Shown: in pieces, positions 16,940 through 28,814 of the stretch | How the letters are laid out: every line of letters starts with the position of its first letter | Numbering within the stretch: the stretch's first letter is position 1 | DNA from: Massilia oculi | GTDB lineage: Bacteria > Pseudomonadota > Gammaproteobacteria > Burkholderiales > Burkholderiaceae_D | DNA: 64,000 nucleotides | Assembly: GCF_003143515.1 (NCBI RefSeq) | Contig: NZ_CP029343.1 | Span: 1,426,001-1,490,000, forward strand | Direction: 5' to 3' | Program-made: the position numbers and the translations under genes | The notes under the pieces: model-generated | The model's database searches: none | Told to the model about the DNA's origin: nothing | Seen by the model: only the letters and a program-made list of their open reading frames with translations

Positions 16940-18113
16940 CACAGCCCGAACACGAAGCGTTCGCTGGCCAGGCGGCGGCTGCCGAAGGCGGTGAACAGCG
17001 CCGCGCCGCCCAGGCTTCCGGCGGCCGACAGGGCCAGCAGCTGGGGCGCAACGGCCTGGCCGGCGAGCAGCGCCCCCAATTGGGCGTGCTGGCTGAACAT
17101 CGGCAGCAGGTGGGCGGCGATTGGCGACACGGGCCCCAGCTTCTCCATCATCAGCACCATCGGCGCCAGTTGCAGCAGGTTGAGATAGATCTGCCCCTCC
17201 TTGTGGGTGCGGGCATGCAGCGCCACCACGCATTGCAGGGCGCCCACCAGCAGCGCCAGCGGCAGCAGGATGAGCAGCATCTGCACCAGCATCGCCGCGT
17301 CGGGCGCGAAGGCGATGCCGACTTCGTGCAGCGGCAGGCGTTCGAGCGCCTGCACCGACAGCAGCAGCGCTGCAGCGCAGCTGACGTAGCCGAACAGCGA
17401 GGCGGTCAGCCATTTGCCGATGAACAGCGTGCCGGGCGCCGCCGGCTGCGCCAGCAAGGCCTCGAGCGAGCGCCGCTCACGCTCGCCGCCGGTCGCGTCC
17501 AGCGCCACGTGCGAGCCGCCGACGACCAGGCCGAGCAGCCAGAACAGCGGCAACGCGCCCAGCACCAGCGCCGCCCGTCCGCCCTGGCCGCCCATGTCGC
17601 GCAACTGCAGGTGCAAGGCATTGGCATGGCCCGGCGCCACGCCCGCGCCCAGCAGGCGCTGGCCGGACAGCTGCGCGCCGTAGCCCGCCACCAGCGCCTG
17701 CACGCGCTGAACCTGGCGGCGAGCGTCATCGTCGGCCATGTCGGCCCACAAGGACAGCGTGGCCTCGCGCCCCTGCGCCAGTGCGCGCGGCGCCTGCGCC
17801 GGCACTTCGAGCACCACCGCGCCGGGAGAAGCCGCGAGCAGGCTCTCCGGCTTGACGGCGCTCTCCTGCAGGGTGACGCCCGCGGCCTCGAGGTGCCGCA
17901 CGAGACCGGGCGCATGCGCGGCGCCCACCAGGTGCAGCGTCCGCGTGCCGGCGTCAAGCTCGGACGCGATCATCGCCTTGAGCACGGCCGCCAGCACGAA
18001 GGGACCGAGCAGTGCGAACAGCAAGCCGGCCATCATCGAGCGGCGGTCGCGCACGGCGTCCATCATTTCTTTCGAGACCACGATCCACAAGTCCTGTACG
18101 AATTGGTTAACGC

Positions 18114-18117
<4 letters not shown>
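16939..18117 (-). CDS. ABC-2 type exporter permease (NatB-like)
   Basis: A 392-residue inner-membrane subunit of the NatB/YhaP group. One N-terminal membrane segment (SMMAGLLFALLGPFVLAAVL) is followed by a large extracytoplasmic domain at about 50-195. Five or six C-terminal helices include GALPLFWLLGLVVGGSHV and the family motif GGERERRSLEALLAQP. The substrate is unknown; Bacillus NatAB exports sodium. The ATG overlaps the ATPase stop by 4 bp. Confidence 0.87.
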
Positions 18118-18848
<731 letters not shown>

Positions 18849-18858
18849 GGCGGGCTCC

Positions 18859-20244
18859 TCACAGGGTGGGCTGGCCGTCGGCCAGCACGAACGGGGGACG
18901 GCGAATCGCCGCCAGGCAGGCGCCGTCCACGGCGGAAGGAAGGGCATGCTCGAGGAAGGCGGCGATCAGGCGCGGCGCGCAGCCGGCGCCGCTGAAGGTA
19001 TGGCCGGCGCCGGCGGCCACCAGCACCCGGCTGTGGCGCAGGGTGCGGGCCGCCAGGTGGGCGTTTTCCGGCGGCGTGACCGGATCGAGGCCGCCCGCCA
19101 GCAGCAGGGTCGGGACGTCCGAGACGACGGCGCGGCTCGCATCGACGGCCGGCGTGGCGGCCGGCCATACCGAGCACCAATCGCGCCAGCTCCTGGCATA
19201 GGCGTCGCCGAATCGGCTGCCGGCGCCATCCTGCCGCATCGCGGCGGCATCGATGAACGGCGCTTCTTCGGCGCACAGCACCGACAGGGTCTGGCCGAAG
19301 GTCATGCCCTCCGTGCTCCAGGAGGACAGGGCGTCGTACAGGCCGAGCAGCGGCTGCGGCCTGCCGCCCGCGGCGGCGTGGATCGCGAACGGCAGCACGC
19401 TGGCATGCTGGCCGGTATACATGGCGCCGCGCACCAGCTGCGCCACCGCCTCGCCCTGGTGCGGGCCGACCGCCGGCAGCGCAAGCACCGTATCGAGCTC
19501 GCGCGCCAGGTTCGGGAAAGCCCTGGCGCAGCCCCGGTCGGCGGCGCAGTCGGCGAGCAGCCGCTCGAGCGCGGCCTGGCTGTGCCGCGACGACAGCAGG
19601 ATGCGGGCATTGGGCGGCGCCACCGAATCGAGCACCATGCCGCGCACGCTGGCGGGGTAACGCCGGGCATACATCAACGCCGTGCGGGTGCCGTACGAGC
19701 CGCCCCACAGGCTGAACTGGCGGTAGCCAAGCGCCCGCCGCAAGTCCTCGAAATCGGCCAGCGCGGCTTCGGTATGGAAGTGGCGCGGGTCGGCGTCGAG
19801 CCCCGCCAGGCAGGCGCGCAGGCTGGCTTGCACAGCGGCGGTGTCGCCCTGCGCGATCGCCTGTTCCGGCAGCGGGCAGCGCAGCGGGTTCGACCTGCCG
19901 GTGCCGCGCTGGTCGACCAGGAGGATGTCGCGGCGCTTGCGCGCTTCACGGAAGGCCGTGGCCAGGAGCGGCCCGTAATCCATCGCGGCCTGGCCGGGAC
20001 CGCCGGCCAGCACCAGCAGCGGGTCCGGCGCCGCCGGCTTCGCGGTGGCCTTGATGCGGGCGAAATGGATGGCGATGCGGCGGCCGGACGGGTTGGCGCG
20101 GTCTTCCGGCACCTCCAGCGTGCCGCACTCGACCCGCTCGGGGAAGTGCGGCAGGTGGCAGGGTTCGAGGGCGGCGGCCAGGCTGGAATACAGCAGCATC
20201 GCCAGGAACAGGGTCCAGGCAAGGGCGAGATGCTTGCGGGTCAT
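18859..20244 (-). CDS. secreted alpha/beta hydrolase, proline iminopeptidase/tripeptidyl aminopeptidase-like (S33)
   Basis: A 461-residue exported peptidase-type hydrolase. The signal peptide is LALAWTLFLAMLLYSSLAAA. The oxyanion region is LLVLAGGPGQAAMDY and the S33 motif is DQRGTGRSNPL. The nucleophile elbow is GGSYGTR. The acid Asp is in LAGGLDPVTPP and the catalytic His in GAGHTF. Such enzymes trim peptides from the N-terminus in the periplasm or outside. It is the first gene of the operon that continues to the ABC exporter and sigma factor. Confidence 0.88.
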   Translation of the reverse strand: MTRKHLALAWTLFLAMLLYSSLAAALEPCHLPHFPERVECGTLEVPEDRANPSGRRIAIHFARIKATAKPAAPDPLLVLAGGPGQAAMDYGPLLATAFREARKRRDILLVDQRGTGRSNPLRCPLPEQAIAQGDTAAVQASLRACLAGLDADPRHFHTEAALADFEDLRRALGYRQFSLWGGSYGTRTALMYARRYPASVRGMVLDSVAPPNARILLSSRHSQAALERLLADCAADRGCARAFPNLARELDTVLALPAVGPHQGEAVAQLVRGAMYTGQHASVLPFAIHAAAGGRPQPLLGLYDALSSWSTEGMTFGQTLSVLCAEEAPFIDAAAMRQDGAGSRFGDAYARSWRDWCSVWPAATPAVDASRAVVSDVPTLLLAGGLDPVTPPENAHLAARTLRHSRVLVAAGAGHTFSGAGCAPRLIAAFLEHALPSAVDGACLAAIRRPPFVLADGQPTL

Positions 20245-20384
20245 TTTTGTTCTCGTTGTGGTGGAGATACCGGCTTAGTCGCGCGCCGCGCGAAAAACTT
20301 ACACGCGCATCGACGATCATGCATGACGGGTAGCCGCGCCGAGTGGTTAGAATGGCGGCCTTTGCCTCTCTACGAAAGCACGCC

Positions 20385-21152
20385 ATGAAACTCAACCAGA
20401 AAATCGCGATCGTCACCGGCGCCAGCCAGGGCATCGGCCTGGCCTGCGCCCAGCGCCTGGTGCGCGAAGGCGCGCGCGTGATGCTCGTCGACCTCAAGCC
20501 TGACGTCGAGCAGGCCGCCGCCAGCCTGGGCGACGCCGCCCGCTTCTTCCGCGCCGACGTCGGCGTCAAGAAAGAGGTCGATGCGATGATCCAGGCCACG
20601 CTCGACGCCTTCGGCCGCATCGACATCTTGGTCAACAACGCGGGCGTGACCCATGCGGCCGACTTCCTCGACCTGGAAGAAGAGGATTTCGACCGCGTGC
20701 TGCGCGTCAACCTCAAATCCATGTTCCTGTGCAGCCAGGCGGCGGCGCGCGATATGGTGAAACGGGGCGGAGGCGGCTGCATCATCAATATGTCGAGCGT
20801 CAACGCCGAATTGACCATCCCGAACCAGGTGCCCTACGTGGTGTCGAAAGGCGGCGTCAACCAGCTGACCCGGGTGGCGTCGATCGCCCTGGCCCAGCAT
20901 GGCATCCGCGTCAATGCGATCGGCCCGGGCACCATCCTGACCGAACTGGCCAGGCAGGCAGTGCTGGGCAGCCCGGAGGCGCGCCACACCATCCTGTCGC
21001 GCACGCCGCTGGGTCGCTGCGGCGAGCCGGAAGAAGTCGCCTCGATCGCCGCCTTCCTGGCCAGCGACGACGCCTCGTACATGACCGGCCAGACGCTGTA
21101 CGCCGACGGCGGCCGCATGGCGCTGAACTACACCGTGCCCGTACGCGACTGA
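20385..21152 (+). CDS. short-chain dehydrogenase/reductase
   Basis: A classical SDR of 255 residues. The cofactor motif is TGASQGIG, the structural motif is NNAGV, the catalytic Ser is in INMSSVN, and Tyr/Lys are in YVVSKGG. The LVDLKPD end of strand beta 2 (an acidic residue) suggests NAD rather than NADP. The substrate is unknown; fabG-like and sugar or hydroxyacid dehydrogenases are possible. It is a single gene, divergent from the peptidase operon, with a terminator 130 bp downstream. Confidence 0.85.
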   Translation: MKLNQKIAIVTGASQGIGLACAQRLVREGARVMLVDLKPDVEQAAASLGDAARFFRADVGVKKEVDAMIQATLDAFGRIDILVNNAGVTHAADFLDLEEEDFDRVLRVNLKSMFLCSQAAARDMVKRGGGGCIINMSSVNAELTIPNQVPYVVSKGGVNQLTRVASIALAQHGIRVNAIGPGTILTELARQAVLGSPEARHTILSRTPLGRCGEPEEVASIAAFLASDDASYMTGQTLYADGGRMALNYTVPVRD

Positions 21153-21282
21153 CATCCTGCATTAGCGGGGAAGATATTACTTTTACGTATGTCTGGTATC
21201 CGAACTCGCAATTGGACACCTGCAAGGCCGACCCCGATAATTACACCTGTCTCCACTATTCTCCTCCAAGAAAATAGTTTTA

Positions 21283-21309
21283 AGCCCGCACAAGAGCGGG
21301 CTTTTTTTT
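21283..21309 (+). terminator. Rho-independent terminator
   Basis: AGCCCGC (21283-21289), a six-base loop, GCGGGCT (21296-21302) and eight Ts. It would end transcription from the SDR gene, leaving a 130-nt trailer in which no gene was seen. Confidence 0.85.
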
Positions 21310-21452
21310 GCCGAAAATTTGGAGAAAGGCCGCTGCTACGTAGTTCTACGTATAACGCACGCTGATGACCGGACGGCGCTCGCCGTTCATTTGATACCGC
21401 CAGAACTTTGCGCTTAGTCACAATCGCGTCACAAACACTACCTATACTAAGA

Positions 21453-21585
21453 ATCACCTGTCATACACGCAACCGATATGCCTGATGACAGCAGGTGTGC
21501 GGCGCCCCGGGTGCTACACACCAACCGATTTTCGCATCTCTTGGCCCGATCTTGGGTTGTGCCCGCCAGTGGCGGGCATTTTTTT
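21453..21585 (+). ncRNA. candidate small RNA in a long intergenic region
   Basis: The 620-bp gap between 21153 and 21772 has no credible gene. Within it a TATACT -10-like box (21443-21448, no good -35) precedes a segment with two structures. The first is a 10-bp imperfect stem, CACCTGTCAT (21455-21464) with ATGACAGCAGGTG (21485-21497). The second is a strong terminator at 21560-21585. The implied RNA is about 130 nt. It matches no RNA family I recognise by eye. It could equally be the leader of an attenuated transcript, but the next gene has its own promoter. Confidence 0.45.
21560..21585 (+). terminator. Rho-independent terminator of the candidate sRNA
   Basis: TGCCCGCC, three-base loop, GGCGGGCA, then seven Ts. 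This is a second perfect terminator 250 bp after the first, with no protein gene between, which is the main argument for a small RNA here. Confidence 0.85.
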
Positions 21586-21672
21586 GCCTGGGCGTTCAGA
21601 AACCAGTATCGTTGCAAACGGGTCTTGTTCTCTGCCCCCGCGCAACTCCCGGTAAAAAAAATGTCATAGCGC

Positions 21673-21700
21673 TTGAAGCCGTCGCTGATTTGGCTATCAT
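21673..21700 (+). promoter_or_regulatory. sigma-70 promoter of the zinc-ribbon gene
   Basis: TTGAAG (21673-21678), 16 bp, TATCAT (21695-21700, five of six matches). Downstream is a hairpin with CTTCCGA (about 21713-21719) and TCGGAAG (21731-21737) in the 5' leader, then AAAGGA before the ATG at 21773. Confidence 0.6.
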
Positions 21701-21772
21701 AAAGTTCTCACTTCCGATTCGGCCACCGGTCGGAAGCCCACGTACAACGAAACGTCCAAAGGAACCCGTCCT

Positions 21773-22075
21773 ATGAACTTACGTGTACCAGCCAGCGCCG
21801 CACCCGACACTTGCCGCCGCCATCATGAAGAAGGCGACCTCGTCCTGAGCGAACTCAATCCGCGTGCCGTCGTCGACGCGCTCGACAGCGACAGCACGCC
21901 GCTCAACCTGCTCACCTTCGGCAGCGTCCGCGAAGTCTGCCCCAAATGCCAGAAAACCCACCTCAAGCTGGTCCTGCGACAGGGAAGCGTGCGCATGGCC
22001 CACCTGTTCTGCGCCGACTGCGAAAGCTGTTTCGACGCCCATTACGCCGACGGCGCGCCAGCCCTGACAATCTGA
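21773..22075 (+). CDS. small protein with a CxxC...CxxC zinc-ribbon-like motif
   Basis: A 100-residue cytoplasmic protein. The C-terminal half has CPKCQKTHLKLVLRQG and then LFCADCESCFDAHY, two Cys pairs 29 residues apart, consistent with a small metal-binding ribbon. The N-terminal half is acidic. The family is unknown to me. It has its own promoter and ribosome site and ends 75 bp before the VanZ-like gene. Confidence 0.65.
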   Translation: MNLRVPASAAPDTCRRHHEEGDLVLSELNPRAVVDALDSDSTPLNLLTFGSVREVCPKCQKTHLKLVLRQGSVRMAHLFCADCESCFDAHYADGAPALTI

Positions 22076-22150
22076 GCGTTACTGGCGTGCGGGCAAGTGG
22101 CTGCATGGCGTGGTATGGTTGGCGTTTCACGCACCTCCCCGTTCGCATCG

Positions 22151-22564
22151 ATGCCCGCCCTGTCGTCCCTGCTGCAGCCTCCACTTAAGATCCGCCGCGC
22201 CCTGCATGCCCTCGCCCTGCTCGGGCTGCTGGCCATCCTGGTGGCGGGTTCGATTCCCGGCGCCCGCGCCGAGGTCGGCGCCTATGCGTCCGGTGTGGTG
22301 CTGCACGGCATGACCTACGCCTTTCTGGCCGCCTTGTGGTTCCTGGGCGCCACCGGCACGCCGCTGCAGCGCGCCCTGAAGGCGATGCTGGCCGTCGCGC
22401 TGATGGGCGCCGTCGACGAATGGGTGCAGAGTTTCTTCCCGTATCGCTCCGGCGACGTGCGCGACTGGCTGGTCGACGTCACGGCCGCCAGCCTCGCCTC
22501 CAGCGTGCTGGCGGTGCTGGCCACCCTCGCGCCGCGGCCGGCGCCGGCGGCGCGTCGGCGCTGA
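22151..22564 (+). CDS. VanZ-like membrane protein
   Basis: A 137-residue inner-membrane protein with four hydrophobic segments. The VanZ-type pattern is present: an N-terminal helix ending in SIPG, HGMTYAFLAALWFLG, and then DEWVQSFFPYRSGDVRDWLVDVTAAS. VanZ gives low-level teicoplanin resistance in enterococci, but most proteobacterial relatives have no known role. ATG 22151 was chosen because the first helix follows closely; an upstream GTG at 22097 would add 18 residues. Confidence 0.8.
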   Translation: MPALSSLLQPPLKIRRALHALALLGLLAILVAGSIPGARAEVGAYASGVVLHGMTYAFLAALWFLGATGTPLQRALKAMLAVALMGAVDEWVQSFFPYRSGDVRDWLVDVTAASLASSVLAVLATLAPRPAPAARRR

Positions 22565-22723
22565 CCATCATCCTCCGTTCGGGTTCCGCAAAGAACGCTC
22601 CACCTTGATCCAACCGGCCTCCAAAGGAAGTCAGCTGGAACGCTGGCGCACTTCGCGCCTCTTATCCTCGTGGCGCGCGGCATCGTCACATCCCCCACTA
22701 CACATCCAAACGAGGAGTTGATC

Positions 22724-23320
22724 ATGAAGCAAACACACCAGAGCGTGGCCATGGCGGGCCTGCTGGCGGTCACGCTCGCCATTTCCGGGTGCGCCTCCAT
22801 GCGTGGCGAATCGAGTGACGCCAGCGGTAGCAGCGGCAGCACCGGGACCAGCGACTACGGTACGGGCACCAGCTGCAGCTCCGGTACCTCGGACAGCAGC
22901 GGCACGACCACGGGAGCATCCAGGACGGCGCGGGCGTCTCGGGCAGCTCGGGCGTCTCGGGCAGCAGCGGTTCCGGTAGCTCCAGCATGCAGGACGACCG
23001 TGGCGGCAGCGCGTCGACCGCGGGCGCCGCCGCGGCCAGCGCGGCGCCCAACAGCACCGTGCTGGCGATCGAGATCCTGCCTGCGTCGAGCGGCATTACC
23101 GAGGGCGATTCGTCGATGGGCAGCAGCGGTGCGGCCGGCGCCACCGGAAGCGCTGGTGGCAGCGCTGGCAGCAGCCAGTCCTACCGCGTCACCGTGCGCA
23201 TGGACGACGGCAGCACGCAGGTGGTCACCCACGGCACCGCGCCCGATTTCCGCAGCGGCGACCGCGTCAACGTCACGGGTGGCAGCATCCAGCGCTATCC
23301 GGACGCCGGGTGGACCGTCG
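22724..23320 (+). pseudogene. Gly/Ser-rich lipoprotein, frameshifted in this sequence
   Basis: ATG 22724 (GAGGAG upstream) opens a lipoprotein signal peptide (AGLLAVTLAISGCAS) and a Ser/Gly-rich linker. After about base 22912, at GGG in ACGGGAGC, the frame becomes unnaturally Arg/Ala-rich. The -1 frame continues the linker (SGSSGVSGSSGSG) and then a conserved-looking C-terminal domain, SYRVTVRMDDGSTQVVTHGTAPDFRSGDRVNVTGG. One missing G would explain the shift. The natural stop is unclear: the repaired frame stays open past 23320 into the convergent glycosidase gene, so the 3' limit here is approximate. The C-terminal part resembles outer-membrane lipoproteins of the glycine-zipper kind. Confidence 0.65.
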
Positions 23321-23355
23321 ATCCACCCGTGCAGGAAGCCGAGGGTTTGCCGGGT

Positions 23356-25153
<1,798 letters not shown>

Positions 25154-25167
<14 letters not shown>

Positions 25168-26257
25168 CGTGATCCTTTCTGTCTGTCGGCACCGGCACCA
25201 GGATCCGGCCTTGGCGTCCATCTTTTTGGTTATAGACCGCCAGCGCGCTGGCGGCGGCTTGCTGCGCCTGGCCCTTGCGGCACAGCGCAACGCAGGCGCC
25301 GCCGAAGCCGGCGCCGGTCAGGCGCGCGCCCAGCACGCCGGGGGCGGCGCGCAAGGCCTCGCACAGGGCGTCGAGTTCCGGGATCGAGACCTCGTAGTCG
25401 TCGCGCAGGCTGAAGTGCGAGTCGTTCATCAGTTCGCCGAAGCGCCCGGCGCTCACGCCTTGCGCCGCTTCGAGCACGCGCAGGTTTTCCCGCACCACGT
25501 GGCGCGCCCGCTCGCGCAGCGGCGACGGCAGGGTCTCCACCGCGGATGCGTCCGCGACGTCGCGCAGCGCCTGCACGCCGAGCTTTTTCGCGCCCTCCTC
25601 GCACTCGGCGCGGCGTTCGTTGTACTTGCTGGCGGCGAGCTTGCGCGCCACGCCCGAGTCGACCACGATCAGCTCGGTGTCCGGAGGCAGCGGCACCAGG
25701 CGATGCTCCAGCGTGCGGGCGTCGATGAACAGCATATTGCTCTCGTCGGCCAGGCTGGACGCCATCTGGTCCATGATCCCGCAGTTCACGCGCGCGTACT
25801 CGATCTCGGCGCGCTGGGCGATGCGGGCCAGCTTGACGTCATCGAGTTCGAAACCCAGCAGCGCGCGCATGGCGCGCAGGGCCGCCACCTCGAGCGCGGC
25901 CGAGGACGACAGGCCCGAGCCGACCGGCAAATCGGTCTCGACATACACGCGCAGCGGCGGCACCTCGATCCCTTCCGCCTGCACCAGCCGGATGCAGCCT
26001 TCGATATAGCTGCCGAAGCCCTGCGGCGCGCTGCCGTCGCTGGCGAAGGTCACGGTCGCATCGAGATTCGGCGAATAGAAGTGGAAATGGTCGTCGCCGC
26101 TGCGGCTCATCGCCACGGTGGTGCGCTGGGGCGTGGCCACCGGCAGCATGAAGCCGTCGTTGTAGTCGGTATGCTCGCCCAGCAGGTTGACCCGGCCCGG
26201 GGCCGAGGCGTTCACCTCGGGCGCGCCGCCAAAGAAGGTGTCGGGGTTCAGGGTCAT
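25154..26257 (-). CDS. galK: galactokinase
   Basis: Phosphorylates galactose at C1 (Leloir pathway), 367 residues. The GHMP-kinase motifs are complete: PGRVNLLGEHTDYNDG near the N-terminus, LPVGSGLSSSAALEVA as the phosphate-binding loop, and GARLTGAGFGGACVAL at the C-terminus. CGIMDQMASSLA contributes the catalytic Asp. The start ATG 26257 overlaps the preceding stop by 4 bp (ATGA), which selects it over the upstream in-frame ATG. Confidence 0.95.
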
Positions 26258-27357
26258 GCTTGCGCCTCCAGCCACAGCGGCCGCTTGCGGCCATGGACGT
26301 CCAGCACCGGCCAGCCGGGATCGAACGTCAGGTTCTCGAGTCCCTGCGGGCCGAGCAAAAAGGTGTCCTCGATCTTCATGCCGCCGAAGCTGGGATTGAA
26401 GGCGAAGGCCATGCCATCTTCGAGCTGGGTCGCGGTGCTGGCGGTGGCGACGATCTCGCGCGCCAGGTAGCCGGTGATGCCGCCCTGGTGGTGCTCGCGG
26501 ATCGCGCCCTCGACGTCGGCGTGGTGGTAAGCCTGGGCCAGCGCGTGATACACGCTCGACAGCGATTTACCGGGCGCCACGGCGGCCAGGCCGGTGGCCT
26601 CGACGTCCATCAGCGCGCGCTGGGCCTCGGGCGCCGCACCCGCGCCGCCGAAGCTCACGAAGCGGGTCAGGTTGGCATACAAGCCATGGCGGCGCCCGCA
26701 GAACACCAGCATGGCGCGTTCGCCGAGCGGTTCGTGCGACGGCGTCGCGTGGCGGTACAGGGGCAGGCGGCGCGCGCCGGCCGCCAGCACCAGGGCCGGA
26801 TGGATGCCGCGCCGCCACAGCGCCTCGGCGCCGGCGCCGGCCAGCTGCTGCTCGGTCCAGTCGGGCCTGGCCCGATGCAGCACCTCGGTCATCGCTTCGG
26901 CTGCCTCGCGGCCCAGCAGGCGGTAGCGCGCCTGCTCGGCGTCGCCCAGCACCAGTTTGCGTTGACGCAGCGCCAACGGCAAGGGGCGTTCCTCGCCCAC
27001 GGGGCGGTCGGACAAGACCACGCGACCCTGGGCCGCACCCGCGACGAAGCGCTCGCGCAGTTCCGGCTCGGCCCACGGTTCGATGTGGAAAGTGAAGCCG
27101 CCCGGGATTTCTTCGGCGCGCAGGCGTTCGCCCTCGATCTCGTCGGTCAGCACGCAGGCGTCGTCCTGCGTGACGAGCACCTCGGCGATGCCGACGCCGG
27201 TCGTCAGCAGCACCGCGCTCGAGCCGCCGGCCGTGACCCAGGCAAACCAGTCGGTGCCGCGCAGGCGCACCGCGCCGGCCCCTTCCTGGGCCAGGGTCGC
27301 GCGCAGCAGCGCCAGTTTGTCGGCCACCTCCGTGGCCCGCATGTCCAGTCCCGTCAT
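26254..27357 (-). CDS. M24 (aminopeptidase P/prolidase fold) protein lacking most metal ligands
   Basis: A 367-residue protein with a creatinase-type N-terminal domain and a pita-bread domain (LGREAAEAMTEVLHRARPDWTEQQLAGAGAEALWRRG). In active M24 peptidases five residues (D, D, H, E, E) bind two metals. Here the first pair region reads FCGRRHGLYANLTRFV, with both Asp replaced. The His is kept in EHHQGGITGY, the first Glu is lost in AFAFNPSFGG, and the last Glu is kept in KIEDTFLL. It is therefore probably not a normal metallopeptidase. It is translationally coupled to both galT and galK (ATGA overlaps), so it likely has a role in galactoside use that is not yet known. Confidence 0.8.
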   Translation of the reverse strand: MTGLDMRATEVADKLALLRATLAQEGAGAVRLRGTDWFAWVTAGGSSAVLLTTGVGIAEVLVTQDDACVLTDEIEGERLRAEEIPGGFTFHIEPWAEPELRERFVAGAAQGRVVLSDRPVGEERPLPLALRQRKLVLGDAEQARYRLLGREAAEAMTEVLHRARPDWTEQQLAGAGAEALWRRGIHPALVLAAGARRLPLYRHATPSHEPLGERAMLVFCGRRHGLYANLTRFVSFGGAGAAPEAQRALMDVEATGLAAVAPGKSLSSVYHALAQAYHHADVEGAIREHHQGGITGYLAREIVATASTATQLEDGMAFAFNPSFGGMKIEDTFLLGPQGLENLTFDPGWPVLDVHGRKRPLWLEAQA

Positions 27358-28448
27358 GCGGCGTCCTCCAGGCTGACTTCGACCTGCTGCAATTCATAGG
27401 CCGTGGTTTCGGGCAGCACGTCCATCGCGAACATGCCGGCCGCCAGCTCGGTGCCGGCCAGGTATTTCAGGCGGTCGCGCGTGCGGTAAGGCGGATAGAA
27501 CTGGGCGTGCAGCTGGGTTTCCGGATGCTCGGCGCCGTCGGTCGGGGCCTGGTACCAGGCCATCAGGTAAGGGAAAGGCCGGTTCCACAGGGTCTCGTAC
27601 TTGAGCAGCACGGTCTTGAGCGCGCGCGCCAGAGCTTCGCGTTGCGGCGGCGTGAGCGCGGCGAAATCCTTGCAGGGCGCCGTCGGCATCACCCACACCT
27701 CGTAGGGGTAGCGGGCGCAGGCCGGCACGAAGGCGATCGCGTAGTCGTCCTGGTACAGCACGCGGCGGCCGTCGGCGGCCTCGTCGCGCGCCATGTCGCA
27801 CAGCAGGCTGGCGCCATGCTGCAGATAATATTCGCGCTCCTGCGCCAGCATGCGCGCCGGCACCGCCGGCACGAAGGGATAGGCATAGATCTGGCCATGC
27901 GGATGGTGCAGGGTCACGCCGACCTCGGCGCCGCGGTTCTCGAACGGCAGCACGTAGTGGATGTTCTGGTGGCTGCCGATGCGGGTGGTGCGCTCGCCCC
28001 AGACCTGCAGCAGCAGCTCGATGCGCGACAGCGGCAGATGGGCCAGCGCCGCGTTCGGATCCTGCGTGAACACCACTACCTCGCAATGGCCGTTCGCCGG
28101 CGCAGTCGGCACCGTCACGATCGGCGGATCGTGCGACTCCAGCGCCAGCGAGGGAAAGCGGTTGTCGAACACGGCGATCTCGTAGTCGCCGGCCGGCATC
28201 TCAGTCGGATGTTCCTGGTCCACGGTTGGCGCCAGCGGGTTGTACTGCGGCGGCGGCTGGTAGGTGCGGTTCTGGCGGAATGCGGCATAGGTCACCCATT
28301 CGCCGCGCAGCGAATGCCAGCGCAGGTGCGGATTCGCATGCTGCGGTTCCGGGAACGGGCTGGTCGCAACGATGCCGTCCGGAATCGGCAGATTGCTGTA
28401 CAGGGTCAGATTGCGTCCGTCCGGTTTCTTGAGTTCTTTACGATGCAT
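27354..28448 (-). CDS. galT: galactose-1-phosphate uridylyltransferase
   Basis: Exchanges UMP between UDP-glucose and galactose-1-phosphate. It has 364 residues. The active-site motif HHPHGQIYAYPFVP contains the nucleotidylated His. FDNRFPSL, HCEVVVFTQDPN and LHAQFYPPYRT are also family landmarks. The CxxC zinc pair of the E. coli enzyme is replaced by YNPLAP, a common variant. It is the first gene of the four-gene operon galT, M24 protein, galK, GH2. No galE is present in the window. Confidence 0.95.
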   Translation of the reverse strand: MHRKELKKPDGRNLTLYSNLPIPDGIVATSPFPEPQHANPHLRWHSLRGEWVTYAAFRQNRTYQPPPQYNPLAPTVDQEHPTEMPAGDYEIAVFDNRFPSLALESHDPPIVTVPTAPANGHCEVVVFTQDPNAALAHLPLSRIELLLQVWGERTTRIGSHQNIHYVLPFENRGAEVGVTLHHPHGQIYAYPFVPAVPARMLAQEREYYLQHGASLLCDMARDEAADGRRVLYQDDYAIAFVPACARYPYEVWVMPTAPCKDFAALTPPQREALARALKTVLLKYETLWNRPFPYLMAWYQAPTDGAEHPETQLHAQFYPPYRTRDRLKYLAGTELAAGMFAMDVLPETTAYELQQVEVSLEDAA

Positions 28449-28721
28449 GGCAACAGTTCAGGTTCGGTGGAGCCTTCGGTCAATCAGGCGCGAGCGTGCA
28501 CGCCGAATACCAGGGCATCGGCGCGCTCGCGGCACGAGAAGCCGATCCTAACATGCTGTTTTCGCCACACTTTCTACCCAGAATTTGCGCATTTTCCGGG
28601 CGTCAATACTGCTGTGTCACAGGGGCGAGACACCCCTTGGCATTCGGAGTGGATTCGCAAGGGAGAGCGTCCGGACGGACGCCAACCGGCAGGATCGTTG
28701 TAGTCCCGCACCTACGCCATA

Positions 28722-28755
28722 ATTAGAATTTTTTACACGTTTTGGCAAGCAAAAC
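28722..28755 (-). promoter_or_regulatory. candidate gal operon promoter with an overlapping palindrome
   Basis: On the minus strand TTGCCA (28748-28743), 15 bp, TCTAAT (28727-28722) form a suboptimally spaced sigma-70 promoter about 270 bp before galT. A perfect inverted repeat GTTTTG-N5-CAAAAC (28739-28755) covers the -35 box, a likely repressor site. The rest of the 28449-28720 leader shows no gene. Confidence 0.4.
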
Positions 28756-28814
28756 ACCTACCTGCCCATCGTAGGCAAGAGCGGCGTTTTGCAGCGAAGG
28801 GGAGGTCGGGGGCG

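Noticed and set aside
21153..21772. 6S RNA or a known riboswitch in the intergenic region
   Set aside because: I could not see the long open-bubble rod of 6S RNA or a known aptamer core; only a generic small RNA is proposed.
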